DNA from: Flavobacterium sp. 140616W15
Lineage (GTDB): Bacteria > Bacteroidota > Bacteroidia > Flavobacteriales > Flavobacteriaceae
Length of the DNA stretch: 64,000 bases
NCBI RefSeq assembly: GCF_003668995.1
Contig: NZ_CP033068.1
Span: forward strand, 2,356,001-2,420,000
Direction: 5' to 3'
Part shown: piece by piece, positions 29,801 through 38,154 of the stretch
Layout: the number at the start of each line of letters is the position of its first letter
How positions within the stretch are numbered: the stretch's first letter is position 1
Notes under the pieces: model-generated
Told to the model about the DNA's origin: nothing
Databases searched by the model: none
Seen by the model: only the letters and a program-made list of their open reading frames with translations
Translations under genes and position numbers: made by a program

Positions 29801-32800
29801 TTACTCTTGAGTGTAGTGATACTGCTGGATTAACAACTGCACAAGCGAGTGCCCCAGTTGCTACTGATAATTGTGGTGGAACAGTAACGTATACTAAAGT
29901 AAGTGGAACTTTTGCCCAAGGCAATTGTGTAAACTCTGGAACATATACTAATACCTGGACAGCTACTGATGTTTGTACTAATATATCAAATGTATTTACA
30001 CAAGTAATTACTATTCAAGATACAACTGCGCCAGCATGGACAACGGCTCCAACTGCGCTTGATGTAACGCTACAATGCAGTGATACTGAAGGATTAAATA
30101 CTGCTCAAGCTAATGCTCCAGTTGCTACTGATAATTGTGCAGGAACGGTGACTTATACAAAAACTACTGGTGTTTTCCAAAGAGGAGTTTGTGGAAGTAC
30201 AGGAACATACACTAACACATGGACAGCAACTGACAGTTGTGGTAATATTTCGGATACATTTACACAAGTAATCACTGTTGAAGATACTGCTATTCCAAAT
30301 TGGATTACGCAAGTTGGAACATTAGACATTACATTACAGTGTAGTGATAATGAAGGATTAATCAATGCACAAAATCAAGCACCTACCGCTACAGCAAATT
30401 GTTCAATAGTAACTTATACCAAAACAAGTGGTCAGTTTTCACCATCACAATCATGTGCTAATGCTGGAACTTACACCAATACATGGGTTGCTAAAGACGA
30501 TTGTGGTAATATTACTGCAGCTTTCACGCAAGTGATTACTATTGAAGACACTACTAAACCAACTTGGTCAACTAATGCAACTGATCTAAATATCACATTA
30601 CAATGTAGCGATGCTAGTGGATTGGCAACTGCTCAGGCAACTTTCCCAACAGCAACTGATAATTGTGATACTGATGTAGCAAACATTACAAAAGTAAGCG
30701 GACAGTTTGTAGCATCTGAATCTTGTGCTAACTCTGGAACATATACTAACACTTGGACTGTTACAGATAATTGTGGTAATGTTTCTGATACTTTCACGCA
30801 AGTGATTACTATTGAAGACACTACTAAACCAACTTGGTCAACTAATGCAACTGATCTAAATATCACATTACAATGTAGCGATGCTAGTGGATTGGCAACT
30901 GCTCAGGCAACTTTCCCAACAGCAACTGATAATTGTGATACTGATGTAGCAAACATTACAAAAGTAAGCGGACAGTTTGTAGCATCTGAATCTTGTGCTA
31001 ACTCTGGAACATATACTAACACTTGGACTGTTACAGATAATTGTGGTAATGTTTCTGATACTTTCACGCAAGTGATTACTATTGAAGACACTACTAAACC
31101 AACTTGGTCAACTAATGCAACTGATCTAAATATCACATTACAATGTAGCGATTCTAGTGGATTGGCAACTGCTCAGGCAACTTTCCCAACAGCAACTGAT
31201 AATTGTGATACTGATGTAGCAAACATTACAAAAGTAAGCGGACAGTTTGTAGCATCTGAATCTTGTGCTAACTCTGGAACATACACTAACACTTGGACTG
31301 TTACAGATAATTGTGGTAATGTTTCTGATACTTTCACGCAAGTGATTACTATTGAAGATACTACTAAACCAACTTGGTCAACTAATGCAACTGATCTAAA
31401 TATCACATTACAATGTAGCGATGCTAGTGGATTGGCAACTGCCCAAGCAACTTTCCCAACAGCAACTGATAATTGTGATACTGATGTAGCAAACATTACA
31501 AAAGTAAGCGGTCAGTTTGTAGCTTCTGAATCTTGTGCTAACTCTGGAACATACACCAACACTTGGACTGTTACAGATAATTGTGGTAATGTTTCTGATA
31601 CTTTCACGCAAGTGATTACTATTGAAGATACTACTAAACCAACTTGGTCAACTAATGCAACTGATCTAAATATCACATTACAATGTAGCGATGCTAGTGG
31701 ATTGGCAACTGCCCAAGCAACTTTCCCAACAGCAACTGATAATTGTGATACTGATGTAGCAAACATTACAAAAGTAAGCGGACAGTTTGTAGCATCTGAA
31801 TCTTGTGCCAACTCTGGAACATACACTAACACTTGGACTGCTACTGATAATTGTGGTAATATTTCTGATACTTTCACGCAAGTGATTACTATTGAAGATA
31901 CTACTAAACCAACTTGGTCAACTAATGCAACTGATCTAAATATCACATTACAATGTAGCGATGCTAGTGGATTGGCAACTGCCCAAGCAACTTTCCCAAC
32001 AGCAACTGATAATTGTGATACTGATGTAGCAAACATTACAAAAGTAAGCGGACAGTTTGTAGCATCTGAATCTTGTGCCAACTCTGGAACATACACTAAC
32101 ACTTGGACTGCTACTGATAATTGTGGTAATATTTCTGATACTTTCACGCAAGTGATTACAATTGAAGATACTACTAAACCAACTTGGTCAACTAATGCAA
32201 CTGATCTAAATATCACATTACAATGTAGCGATGCTAGTGGATTAGCAACTGCCCAAGCAACTTTCCCAACAGCAACTGATAATTGTGATACTGATGTAGC
32301 AAACATTACAAAAGTAAGCGGACAGTTTGTAGCATCTGAATCTTGTGCTAACTCTGGAACATACACTAACACTTGGACTGTTACAGATAATTGTGGTAAT
32401 TTTTCTGATACTTTCACGCAAGTGATTACTATTGAAGATACTACTAAACCAACTTGGTCAACTAATGCAACTGATCTAAATATCACATTACAATGTAGCG
32501 ATGCTAGTGGATTAGCAACTGCCCAAGCAACTTTCCCAACAGCAACTGATAATTGTGATACTGATGTAGCAAACATTACAAAAGTAAGCGGTCAGTTTGT
32601 AGCATCTGAATCTTGTGCCAACTCTGGAACATACACTAACACTTGGACTGTTACGGATAATTGTGGTAATGTTTCTGATACTTTCACGCAAGTGATTACT
32701 ATTGAAGACACTACTAAACCAACTTGGTCAACTAATGCAACTGATCTAAATATCACATTACAATGTAGTGATGCTAGTGGATTGGCAACTGCTCAGGCAA

Positions 32801-34080
32801 CTTTCCCAACAGCAACTGATAATTGTGATACTGATGTAGTAAACATTACAAAAGTAAGCGGACAGTTTGTAGCATCTGAATCTTGTGCTAACTCTGGAAC
32901 ATACACTAACACTTGGACTGCTACTGATAATTGTGGTAATATTTCTGATACTTTCACGCAAGTGATTACAATTGAAGATACTACTAAACCAACATTTAAT
33001 GGAGAGCTTCCTACTGATATGCTTGTATCGTGTGATAACGTTCCTCAAGCTGCTAATATAACTGCATCAGATAATTGTAACCTTGATATTCCTGTAGTTT
33101 ATACAGAAACAAAAAGTAATATTGAAAACGAATGTAGTACAAACTATATATTAACTCGCAAATGGACAGCTAGTGATTGTTCTGGTAATACCGTTTCGTT
33201 TACTCAAATAATTACAGTAAAAGACACTACTCCTCCTACAGGAACTGCACCAGCTGATATTACAAACCTAGTGAACATATCAGATATTCCTGTAGCGAAT
33301 CCGAATGCTATAACAGACGCTGCTGATAACTGTAGCGAAACTGTAAACATAACAGTAAGCGATTCTAATAATGGAGGTACTAGTTGTGCAGGCGTTCCGT
33401 ATATCCTAACAAGAACATACACCTTAACAGATTGTGCTGGTAATAAAACCATATTGGTACAAACAATAACAATTAAACGTGAAGTTATACAACCAAGAGT
33501 GGTCTTCCCTGATCAGGCTTGTAATGCTGATGACTCAACTGTTAATTTATTTGTTCCACTACCAAGAAACACAACTACTGTAGGTACATGGATAGATACT
33601 GATAACACCAATGCTTTACAAGGTAGCACTGTTACCACATTCGGACTTCCTGTTGGTACTTACTCATTCGAATATCAAATACAAGATGAAGTTTGCCCAA
33701 GAAGCTTATTTGTAAACCTTACTGTGAATGATGAATGTAAAGTACTAGGATGTGGAAACATATTAGTTCATAATGCATTCTCTCCAAATGGGGATAACTT
33801 CAATGATAAATTTGTTATCGACAATATAGATAATACAACCTGTTATCCTGATAATACTGTCGAAATATATAACCGTTGGGGAATACTTGTATTTGAAACT
33901 AGAAACTATAATAACACAACAAATGCTTTTGAAGGATTCTCAAGAGGAAGAACAACTATAAGCGAACCATCTGGACTTCCAACAGGAACGTACTTTTATA
34001 TTCTAACTTATACTTCTGTTGATGGAAACGGTGCAATTCAAACCAATAAAAAAGATGGATATTTATATCTAACAAGATAA
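23869..34080 (+). CDS. Giant SprB-like repetitive cell-surface adhesin with von Willebrand A domain and T9SS type B sorting domain
   Basis: 3403 residues. Signal peptide 1-34 (cleavage after GFAQ). The VWA domain lies at about 68-290 with a MIDAS motif DVSGSMG (Asp75, Ser77, Ser79) and LLTDGVTN, followed by a DUF11-like/Ig-like region to about 545. Then come 28 HYR-like repeats: six of 89 residues (547-1080), eleven of 88 (1081-2048), two diverged (2049-2224) and nine of 90 (2225-3034). Each carries about four Cys and a TNTW core. Two diverged modules follow, then a gliding-motility-type C-terminal domain (NAFSPNGDNFNDKF, NRWGILVFE, GTYFYILTY) at about 3295-3403. It should be exported by type IX secretion and moved or displayed on the surface as an adhesin. 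SprF-like and OmpA-like genes follow. Confidence 0.93.
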   Translation: MEKLLHSSSNYLRDIKKIYFVILFLLTSLFGFAQTINTNKTVTANATNCGVINVKVDITGSNPPTRNSDVILVIDVSGSMGFAINNDTKTSMDYAKAAAKAYVTQASSNTNNRISIVSYTTTGKLEIGLTNLTPAGVTAINAKIDALVPLNGTNIQDGLVKAETELEANGRFNCETSRAIILLTDGVTNLTGPTGSTSCNTSTTSTCVTSAITAATNAKTTIKSSITYNNQVFSVGLFGGISGNINTVGSDQYVAKYTLDQIQGSPAYITQSGANLTAIYNQIATQISWVAQSLVEKETVIAGFTIGAITTTKGTTSTSGQVITWNADFLNSETITLNYQLTPTGTACGTQTVSTSTLNYQNSACASGSTPITSPTYFVPCAPVITGVLSACGSTTLTATTNATSPTYIWLKDNVVINGQTSATLVATASGSYTVKVKNGSTNCELTSAASVVTISPAAALVAPVNATLTGCGTNAITGLPFSSASATITLAQLNTAGGSLANSGSIGTYTISYSDTTTGTCPIIVTRTFKVTAGCGNVTATQTITIQDTTAPTWTTAPTALNVTLQCSDTAGLATAQASAPVATDNCGGTVTYTKVSGAFAVSSTCANAGTYTNTWIAKDVCNNSSNTFTQTITIQDTTAPTWTTAPTALNVTLQCSDTAGLSTAQASAPVATDNCGGTVTYTKVSGAFAVSSTCANAGTYTNTWIAKDVCNNSSNTFTQTITIQDTTAPTWTTAPTALNVTLQCSDTAGLTTAQASAPVATDNCGGTVTYTKVSGAFAVSSTCANAGTYTNTWIAKDVCNNSSNTFTQTITIQDTTAPTWTTAPTALNVTLQCSDTAGLTTAQASAPVATDNCGGTVTYTKVSGAFAVSSTCANAGTYTNTWIAKDVCNNSSNTFTQTITIQDTTAPTWTTAPTALNVTLQCSDTAGLSTAQASAPVATDNCGGTVTYTKVSGAFAVSSTCANAGTYTNTWIAKDVCNNSSNTFTQTITIQDTTAPTWTTAPTALNVTLQCSDTAGLTTAQASAPVATDNCGGTVTYTKVSGAFAVSSTCANAGTYTNTWIAKDVCNNSSNTFTQTITIQDTTAPAWTTAPTALDVTLECSDTAGLTTAQASAPVATDNCGGTVTYTKVSGTFAQGNCVNSGTYTNTWTATDVCTNISNVFTQVITIQDTTAPTWTTAPTALDVTLECSDTAGLTTAQASAPVATDNCGGTVTYTKVSGTFAQGNCINSGTYTNTWTATDVCTNISNVFTQVITIQDTTAPTWTTAPTALDVTLECSDTAGLTTAQASAPVATDNCGGTVTYTKVSGTFAQGNCINSGTYTNTWTATDVCTNISNVFTQVITIQDTTAPTWTTAPTALDVTLECSDTAGLTTAQASAPVATDNCGGTVTYTKVSGTFAQGNCVNSGTYTNTWTATDVCTNISNVFTQVITIQDTTAPTWTTAPTALDVTLECSDTAGLTTAQASAPVATDNCGGTVTYTKVSGTFAQGNCVNSGTYTNTWTATDVCTNISNVFTQVITIQDTTAPAWTTAPTALDVTLECSDTAGLTTAQASAPVATDNCGGTVTYTKVSGTFAQGNCINSGTYTNTWTATDVCTNISNVFTQVITIQDTTAPAWTTAPTALDVTLECSDTAGLTTAQASAPVATDNCGGTVTYTKVSGTFAQGNCVNSGTYTNTWTATDVCTNISNVFTQVITIQDTTAPAWTTAPTALDVTLECSDTTGLTTAQASAPVATDNCGGTVTYTKVSGTFAQGNCVNSGTYTNTWTATDVCTNISNVFTQVITIQDTTAPAWTTAPTALDVTLECSDTTGLTTAQASAPVATDNCGGTVTYTKVSGTFAQGNCVNSGTYTNTWTATDVCTNISNVFTQTITIQDTTAPTWTTAPTALDVTLECSDTAGLTTAQASAPVATDNCGGTVTYTKVSGTFAQGNCVNSGTYTNTWTATDVCTNISNVFTQTITIQDTTAPTWTTAPTALDVTLECSDTAGLTTAQASAPVATDNCGGTVTYTKVSGTFAQGNCVNSGTYTNTWTATDVCTNISNVFTQVITIQDTTAPAWTTAPTALDVTLQCSDTEGLNTAQANAPVATDNCAGTVTYTKTTGVFQRGVCGSTGTYTNTWTATDSCGNISDTFTQVITVEDTAIPNWITQVGTLDITLQCSDNEGLINAQNQAPTATANCSIVTYTKTSGQFSPSQSCANAGTYTNTWVAKDDCGNITAAFTQVITIEDTTKPTWSTNATDLNITLQCSDASGLATAQATFPTATDNCDTDVANITKVSGQFVASESCANSGTYTNTWTVTDNCGNVSDTFTQVITIEDTTKPTWSTNATDLNITLQCSDASGLATAQATFPTATDNCDTDVANITKVSGQFVASESCANSGTYTNTWTVTDNCGNVSDTFTQVITIEDTTKPTWSTNATDLNITLQCSDSSGLATAQATFPTATDNCDTDVANITKVSGQFVASESCANSGTYTNTWTVTDNCGNVSDTFTQVITIEDTTKPTWSTNATDLNITLQCSDASGLATAQATFPTATDNCDTDVANITKVSGQFVASESCANSGTYTNTWTVTDNCGNVSDTFTQVITIEDTTKPTWSTNATDLNITLQCSDASGLATAQATFPTATDNCDTDVANITKVSGQFVASESCANSGTYTNTWTATDNCGNISDTFTQVITIEDTTKPTWSTNATDLNITLQCSDASGLATAQATFPTATDNCDTDVANITKVSGQFVASESCANSGTYTNTWTATDNCGNISDTFTQVITIEDTTKPTWSTNATDLNITLQCSDASGLATAQATFPTATDNCDTDVANITKVSGQFVASESCANSGTYTNTWTVTDNCGNFSDTFTQVITIEDTTKPTWSTNATDLNITLQCSDASGLATAQATFPTATDNCDTDVANITKVSGQFVASESCANSGTYTNTWTVTDNCGNVSDTFTQVITIEDTTKPTWSTNATDLNITLQCSDASGLATAQATFPTATDNCDTDVVNITKVSGQFVASESCANSGTYTNTWTATDNCGNISDTFTQVITIEDTTKPTFNGELPTDMLVSCDNVPQAANITASDNCNLDIPVVYTETKSNIENECSTNYILTRKWTASDCSGNTVSFTQIITVKDTTPPTGTAPADITNLVNISDIPVANPNAITDAADNCSETVNITVSDSNNGGTSCAGVPYILTRTYTLTDCAGNKTILVQTITIKREVIQPRVVFPDQACNADDSTVNLFVPLPRNTTTVGTWIDTDNTNALQGSTVTTFGLPVGTYSFEYQIQDEVCPRSLFVNLTVNDECKVLGCGNILVHNAFSPNGDNFNDKFVIDNIDNTTCYPDNTVEIYNRWGILVFETRNYNNTTNAFEGFSRGRTTISEPSGLPTGTYFYILTYTSVDGNGAIQTNKKDGYLYLTR
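25507..27108 (+). repeat. Tandem repeat block A in the adhesin gene (6 x 267 bases)
   Basis: Units start at 25507, 25774, 26041, 26308, 26575 and 26842, nearly identical at DNA level, including silent positions. Differences such as GLATAQ, GLSTAQ and GLTTAQ are shared in alternating units. Confidence 0.95.
27109..30012 (+). repeat. Tandem repeat block B in the adhesin gene (11 x 264 bases)
   Basis: Eleven units from 27109 in exact 264-base steps. Unit-to-unit changes are few: TAPAW or TAPTW, CVNS or CINS, SDTAG or SDTTG. Like variants sit in neighbouring units. Confidence 0.95.
30541..32970 (+). repeat. Tandem repeat block C in the adhesin gene (9 x 270 bases)
   Basis: Nine units starting at 30541 in exact 270-base steps, beginning IEDTTKPTWSTNATDL. 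Two diverged 264-base units (30013 and 30277) bridge blocks B and C. Confidence 0.95.
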
Positions 34081-34086
34081 ATAAAT

Positions 34087-34139
34087 AAAAACACAACTTA
34101 CTGACAATACATCGATTACATTGTCAGTAAGGTGTTTTT
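34087..34139 (+). terminator. Rho-independent terminator after the adhesin gene
   Basis: Twelve-base perfect stem (34097-34108 with 34120-34131), extended by AAAAACAC against GTGTTTTT across a two-base bulge, ending in a T5 run. It lies just after the adhesin stop and would separate it from the sprF-like gene. Confidence 0.85.
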
Positions 34140-34154
34140 AGAAAAAAAAATCTG

Positions 34155-34162
34155 TAATTTTG
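34155..34162 (+). promoter_or_regulatory. -7 promoter element for the sprF-like gene
   Basis: TAATTTTG matches TAnnTTTG, between the terminator and the ATG at 34238. The implied leader is about 70 bases. Confidence 0.55.
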
Positions 34163-34237
34163 ATATACAAATGTATTGACCCATTTTTATCATAAACAAG
34201 AAAAACAATTGCAATAATAAAATAATAAATATCTACT

Positions 34238-35155
34238 ATGAGAACAAAATTATTTTCTTTCGTTTTGATGTTTACAGCTATAGTAAGTTACGCTCAACAA
34301 GATGCACAATTTACACAATACATGTACAACACCATAAATATCAACCCTGCTTATGCTGGGTCGCGAGGAGCTCTAAGTATTTTTGGTTTATACCGTACTC
34401 AATGGGTTGGACTTGATGGTGCACCTGAAACAAGTAGTTTTTCGGTAAATACGCCAATTAACAACAGTAATTTAGGTTTAGGAATATCATTAGTCAATGA
34501 CAAAATTGGTCCCACTAATGAGAATGATCTATCTGTAGACCTTTCTTATACAATACAAACATCTGTAAATTACAAACTGTCCTTTGGTATTAAAGCCACA
34601 GGTAATTTATTCAATCTAGATATCAATAAATTAAATCCAGCAGATCAAGGTGATCCACAATTTCAAAATTTTAATAGTGTCTTTAGACCAAATATTGGAG
34701 CTGGGGTTTATTATCACTCTGATAAAGCATACATAGGTTTATCAGTCCCAAACTTTATCGAAACCAATCGCTATAACGATAATGATTATGCCATTTATAA
34801 AGATAAAATCAATTATTATGTTATGGCTGGTTATGTATTTGATTTAGATAAATATGAAGATATCAAATTTAAACCTGCTGTACTTACCAAAATAGTAGAG
34901 GGAGCTCCATTACAAGTTGATGTTTCGGCTAATTTTATGTTCATCAACAAATTTGTAGTTGGAGTAGCCTACAGATGGAGCGCTGCATTAAGTGCTATGG
35001 TTGGGTTTCAAGTTAGCGATGGACTATATATAGGATATGGCTATGATCGTGAAACCACTAACTTAAACAACTATAATTCTGGCTCGCATGAAATATTCTT
35101 GCGCTATGAAATATTCAAAAACAACGGAAAAATTACAACCCCACGTTTCTTCTAA
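34238..35155 (+). CDS. PorP/SprF-family type IX secretion outer-membrane protein
   Basis: 305 residues. Signal peptide to about 19 (IVSYAQ), then QDAQFTQYMYN and INPAYAGSRGALS, the conserved opening of the PorP/SprF family, and a predicted beta-barrel ending EIFLRYEIF. In F. johnsoniae, SprF sits beside SprB and is needed for its secretion; type B sorting domains rely on such partners. The match of type B adhesin and SprF-like protein in one locus supports a dedicated secretion role. The gene symbol sprF is withheld because several paralogues exist per genome. Confidence 0.93.
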   Translation: MRTKLFSFVLMFTAIVSYAQQDAQFTQYMYNTININPAYAGSRGALSIFGLYRTQWVGLDGAPETSSFSVNTPINNSNLGLGISLVNDKIGPTNENDLSVDLSYTIQTSVNYKLSFGIKATGNLFNLDINKLNPADQGDPQFQNFNSVFRPNIGAGVYYHSDKAYIGLSVPNFIETNRYNDNDYAIYKDKINYYVMAGYVFDLDKYEDIKFKPAVLTKIVEGAPLQVDVSANFMFINKFVVGVAYRWSAALSAMVGFQVSDGLYIGYGYDRETTNLNNYNSGSHEIFLRYEIFKNNGKITTPRFF

Positions 35156-35166
35156 AAATATTTATT

Positions 35167-37101
35167 ATGAAAAATTTCACAATCCTCTACATAACAATAA
35201 TAAGTGTTTTTTCATTAAACAGTTATTCACAACAAGGCAAGATTGCTTCTGGAGACAAGAAATACGACAACTATGCCTATATAGACGCTATTAAGACCTA
35301 TGAACGTGTAGCCGAAAAAGGATACAAATCAGAAGATATGTTCAAAAAACTAGGCAATTCTTATTATTTCAATTCCGAATTTGATAAAGCATCAAAATGG
35401 TATGCCGAATTGTTCGCAATGAATACTGAAGTTGAGCCTGAATATTATTATCGATATGCACAATCATTAAAATCTACAGGAGACGTTACTAAAGCCAATC
35501 AGATATTAGATTTATTTAATCAAAAATCTAAAAAAGACACTAGAGGTAAACTTTATGAAGATGATAAGAATTATCTTGAACAAATTAAATTAAACTCTGG
35601 GCGTTATAAAATTGAAAATGCTGGTATCAATAGTAAATACTCTGATTATGGAACTGCTTTTTATCAAAACAAAATCGTATTTGCTTCGGCAAGAGATACA
35701 GGTAGCTTAGGACAACGCAAACACAAATGGACAGGTGAATATTTTACGAATCTTTACGAATCTGGTGTTGATCAAGATTTTAACCCAAATACTCCGAAAA
35801 AATTTAAATCAAAAATAAACTCTAAGTTTCATGAATCTACTCCTGTTTTTACAAAAGATGGAAAGACCGTTTATTTTACAAGAAACAATTATATTGATGG
35901 TAAAAAAGGAAAAGATGAAAACAAAATTACTTTAATAAAAATATACAAAGCCACTCTCGAAAATGACCAATGGACTAATATAATGGAAGTTCCATTTAAT
36001 AGTAATAATTACAGTACAGGGCATCCGGCATTAAGTCCTGATGAAAAAACACTATATTTTGCATCGGATATGCCTGGAACATATGGGCAATCTGATATAT
36101 ACAAAGTAGCTATTAATACCAATGGAGGATTTAGTTCACCAGAAAATTTAGGACCTGGAATAAATACTGAAGGAAAAGAAACATTCCCTTTTGTAACTGA
36201 TGAAAACGAAATTTATTTTGCTTCTGATGGACATCCTGGACTTGGAGGATTAGATGTTTTTGTTGGAAAACTAAGCGATAAAGGAGTGAGTAATATCCAA
36301 AACGTTGGGTCAGATATCAATTCGCCTCAAGATGATTTTGCTTATGTAATTGACACCAAATCTCGAAGAGGGTTCTTTACATCAAACAAAGAAGGTGGTC
36401 AGGGATCTGACGATATCTATAAATTTATAGAAACAAGAAGATTGGCTTGTGTTCAGGAATTATATGGAACGATAACCGATTTGGCTACAGGAGAAATTTT
36501 ACCAAACACAAAATTGACATTGTACGACAACAATTTTAAAATCGTAAACACAGGCTATTCTGATCAAAATGGAAATTATACTTTCCCTGTTGAATGTGGC
36601 TTGATATATAACCTAAGAGCTGAAAAAGAGAAATATACGACAAAGGAACAAAACGTAACTATCTTAAAAGAAAACGGCAGAACCCAACTATCTATTGCAC
36701 TTGAAAAATCAGAATGCGTGGTAACAATTGGAGATGACCTAGGTAAATGTTTTGGTATAAAAATGATTTATTTCGATTTGGATAAGTCTAACATTCGTAG
36801 AGAAGCAGCCTTAGATTTAGAGAAAATTTTAGATGTTTTAAAAGAACATCCGACTATGAAATTAGACATTCGTTCGCATACTGATAGTCGTCAAACTCAT
36901 AAATACAATGAAGCTTTATCCGACAGAAGAGCAAAATCAACCATAAAATGGCTTGTTCAAAATGGTATTTCTTCAAGCAGATTAACCGGTAAAGGTTATG
37001 GAGAGACACAACTTGTAAACGGTTGTTCTGATGGCGTACCATGTACTGAAGCTGAACATCAAATGAACAGACGAAGCGAATTTATTATTACAGCATTATA
37101 A
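35167..37101 (+). CDS. OmpA-family lipid/peptidoglycan-associated protein with TPR and PD40 repeats
   Basis: 644 residues. A signal peptide (about 1-21, SLNSYSQ) leads into TPR-like helices (about 35-130) and a beta-propeller built of PD40 repeats (about 170-420: HPALSPDEKTLYFASDMPG, FPFVTDENEIYFASDGHPG). A carboxypeptidase-regulatory-like domain (about 430-510) and an OmpA C-terminal peptidoglycan-binding domain (about 530-644: MIYFDLDKSNIRREA, DIRSHTDSR, LSDRRAKS, RLTGKGYGE) follow. This architecture is that of the PorE-like partners of PorP/SprF proteins. It starts 11 bases after the sprF-like stop and should anchor the outer-membrane complex to peptidoglycan. Confidence 0.92.
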   Translation: MKNFTILYITIISVFSLNSYSQQGKIASGDKKYDNYAYIDAIKTYERVAEKGYKSEDMFKKLGNSYYFNSEFDKASKWYAELFAMNTEVEPEYYYRYAQSLKSTGDVTKANQILDLFNQKSKKDTRGKLYEDDKNYLEQIKLNSGRYKIENAGINSKYSDYGTAFYQNKIVFASARDTGSLGQRKHKWTGEYFTNLYESGVDQDFNPNTPKKFKSKINSKFHESTPVFTKDGKTVYFTRNNYIDGKKGKDENKITLIKIYKATLENDQWTNIMEVPFNSNNYSTGHPALSPDEKTLYFASDMPGTYGQSDIYKVAINTNGGFSSPENLGPGINTEGKETFPFVTDENEIYFASDGHPGLGGLDVFVGKLSDKGVSNIQNVGSDINSPQDDFAYVIDTKSRRGFFTSNKEGGQGSDDIYKFIETRRLACVQELYGTITDLATGEILPNTKLTLYDNNFKIVNTGYSDQNGNYTFPVECGLIYNLRAEKEKYTTKEQNVTILKENGRTQLSIALEKSECVVTIGDDLGKCFGIKMIYFDLDKSNIRREAALDLEKILDVLKEHPTMKLDIRSHTDSRQTHKYNEALSDRRAKSTIKWLVQNGISSSRLTGKGYGETQLVNGCSDGVPCTEAEHQMNRRSEFIITAL

Positions 37102-37137
37102 ATAATTAAATAAATTCCTAGTTTTATATTAATTCTT

Positions 37138-37168
37138 AAACCAGTGAGATTAACCTCACTGGTTTTTT
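37138..37168 (+). terminator. Rho-independent terminator of the sprF-like/OmpA operon
   Basis: Perfect 11-base stem AAACCAGTGAG / CTCACTGGTTT with a six-base loop, followed by a T run. It lies 37 bases after the OmpA-family stop. Confidence 0.88.
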
Positions 37169-37194
37169 ATTTTTAGATAATATCCTAATTCTAT

Positions 37195-37480
37195 TTAAAC
37201 TCAAAGTGCACAAGGAAAAAAATACAAAGAGCACAAAAACTTTGCGAACCTTAATGAAAGTCTTTGCGTTCTTTGCGGTTAATTCTTCTGCCACAGATTA
37301 AAGGATTAAATGGATTCCAAAACTTTGCGATCTTTGCGGTTAATTATTTTATTTAATTCTCGCTTTAACGCAAAGCACACAAAGAAAAAAACGCAAAGAG
37401 CGTAAAGCTGTAGATTGAACTTTGCAAACCTTTGTCTGAACATTCATGCCCTATTGCGGTAAATTATTTTTACCTAATCA
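37195..37480. repeat. Cluster of TTTGCGxxCTTTGCGGTTAA-type intergenic repeats
   Basis: Several direct and inverted copies of CTTTGCG and CGCAAAG motifs (for example TCTTTGCGGTTAATT near 37273 and 37336, and ACGCAAAG near 37371 and 37393). They fill a 540-base gap with no gene. Such repeats are common between Bacteroidota genes; I see no coding capacity. Confidence 0.55.
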
Positions 37481-37494
37481 AAACTTTAGAACAT

Positions 37495-37524
37495 AAAAAA
37501 AGCTGTCCATAAAGACAGCTTTTA
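37495..37524 (-). terminator. Terminator of the CAP-family lipoprotein gene
   Basis: Stem AAAAGCTGTC / GACAGCTTTT with a six-base loop. On the minus strand it ends in a T7 run, about 120 bases past the stop of the gene at 37645. Confidence 0.75.
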
Positions 37525-37644
37525 CACTACAAATTAAATAGCCGTTATTAATAAAATAACGGCTATAACCTCAACTTAAATAAACCAGTAACATAAAAAG
37601 GGTTCTTCTATATCTATTCTTAGATTCTAAAAAATAGATTCAAA

Positions 37645-38154
37645 TTATATTTTTGCAAAAATATTGGTATAATATTTTCTTCCATTTACAGTATCTAGTT
37701 TTATTGCTAAACCAAAATGCGTATAATCTCCTTCGATATTACGTTTGTGCCCATCACTTGCAAGCCAAGCTTTTAATACAGCTTCTGGCGTATTATAATT
37801 ATAAGCTACATTCTCGGCAACTTTTTTCGCACCTAAAACTTTAATAATATTTTCTGAACGTGCAACAAAATCATCATGATTAACCACTTTATTAGCAATC
37901 ATATAAATATTATGCTCCTCTGATTTAAAAGAGATATGATTTATTGCTTTTAATTCATTTAACCCAATACTAACTCTATAATCATTAATCAGTTTCATTG
38001 TCTCCAGCTCCGACTGATTATAGGTATAGTTAGTAACAACTTCTGAAGAAACACTTGATTCTTTGTCTGAAACTGAATCAACAGAATCAGATGCACAAGA
38101 ATTCATGGTAAACACTATTACCATAAGCGATAGAATATGAATTTTTAGTCTCAT
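37645..38154 (-). CDS. CAP (SCP/PR-1) domain lipoprotein
   Basis: 169 residues. Lipoprotein signal peptide with Cys20 (IVFTMNSC). The CAP domain starts at ETMKLINDYRVSIGLNEL and has HNIYMI, VNHDDF, ENVAYNY, VLKAWLASDGHKRNI and a closing HFGLAI. These are the usual CAP boxes including the HxxxE-type and GHxxNI-type motifs, though the second His is within SDGHKRN. Bacterial members of this family are surface or periplasmic with mostly unknown roles. Single gene, minus strand, with its own terminator. Confidence 0.88.
   Translation of the reverse strand: MRLKIHILSLMVIVFTMNSCASDSVDSVSDKESSVSSEVVTNYTYNQSELETMKLINDYRVSIGLNELKAINHISFKSEEHNIYMIANKVVNHDDFVARSENIIKVLGAKKVAENVAYNYNTPEAVLKAWLASDGHKRNIEGDYTHFGLAIKLDTVNGRKYYTNIFAKI

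Noticed and set aside
31512..32576. A 354-residue open frame on the minus strand within the adhesin gene, plus many similar antisense frames
   Set aside because: The repeat period is a multiple of three, so one antisense frame free of stops repeats with it. There is no start signal, and the plus-strand protein has a signal peptide and sorting domain.
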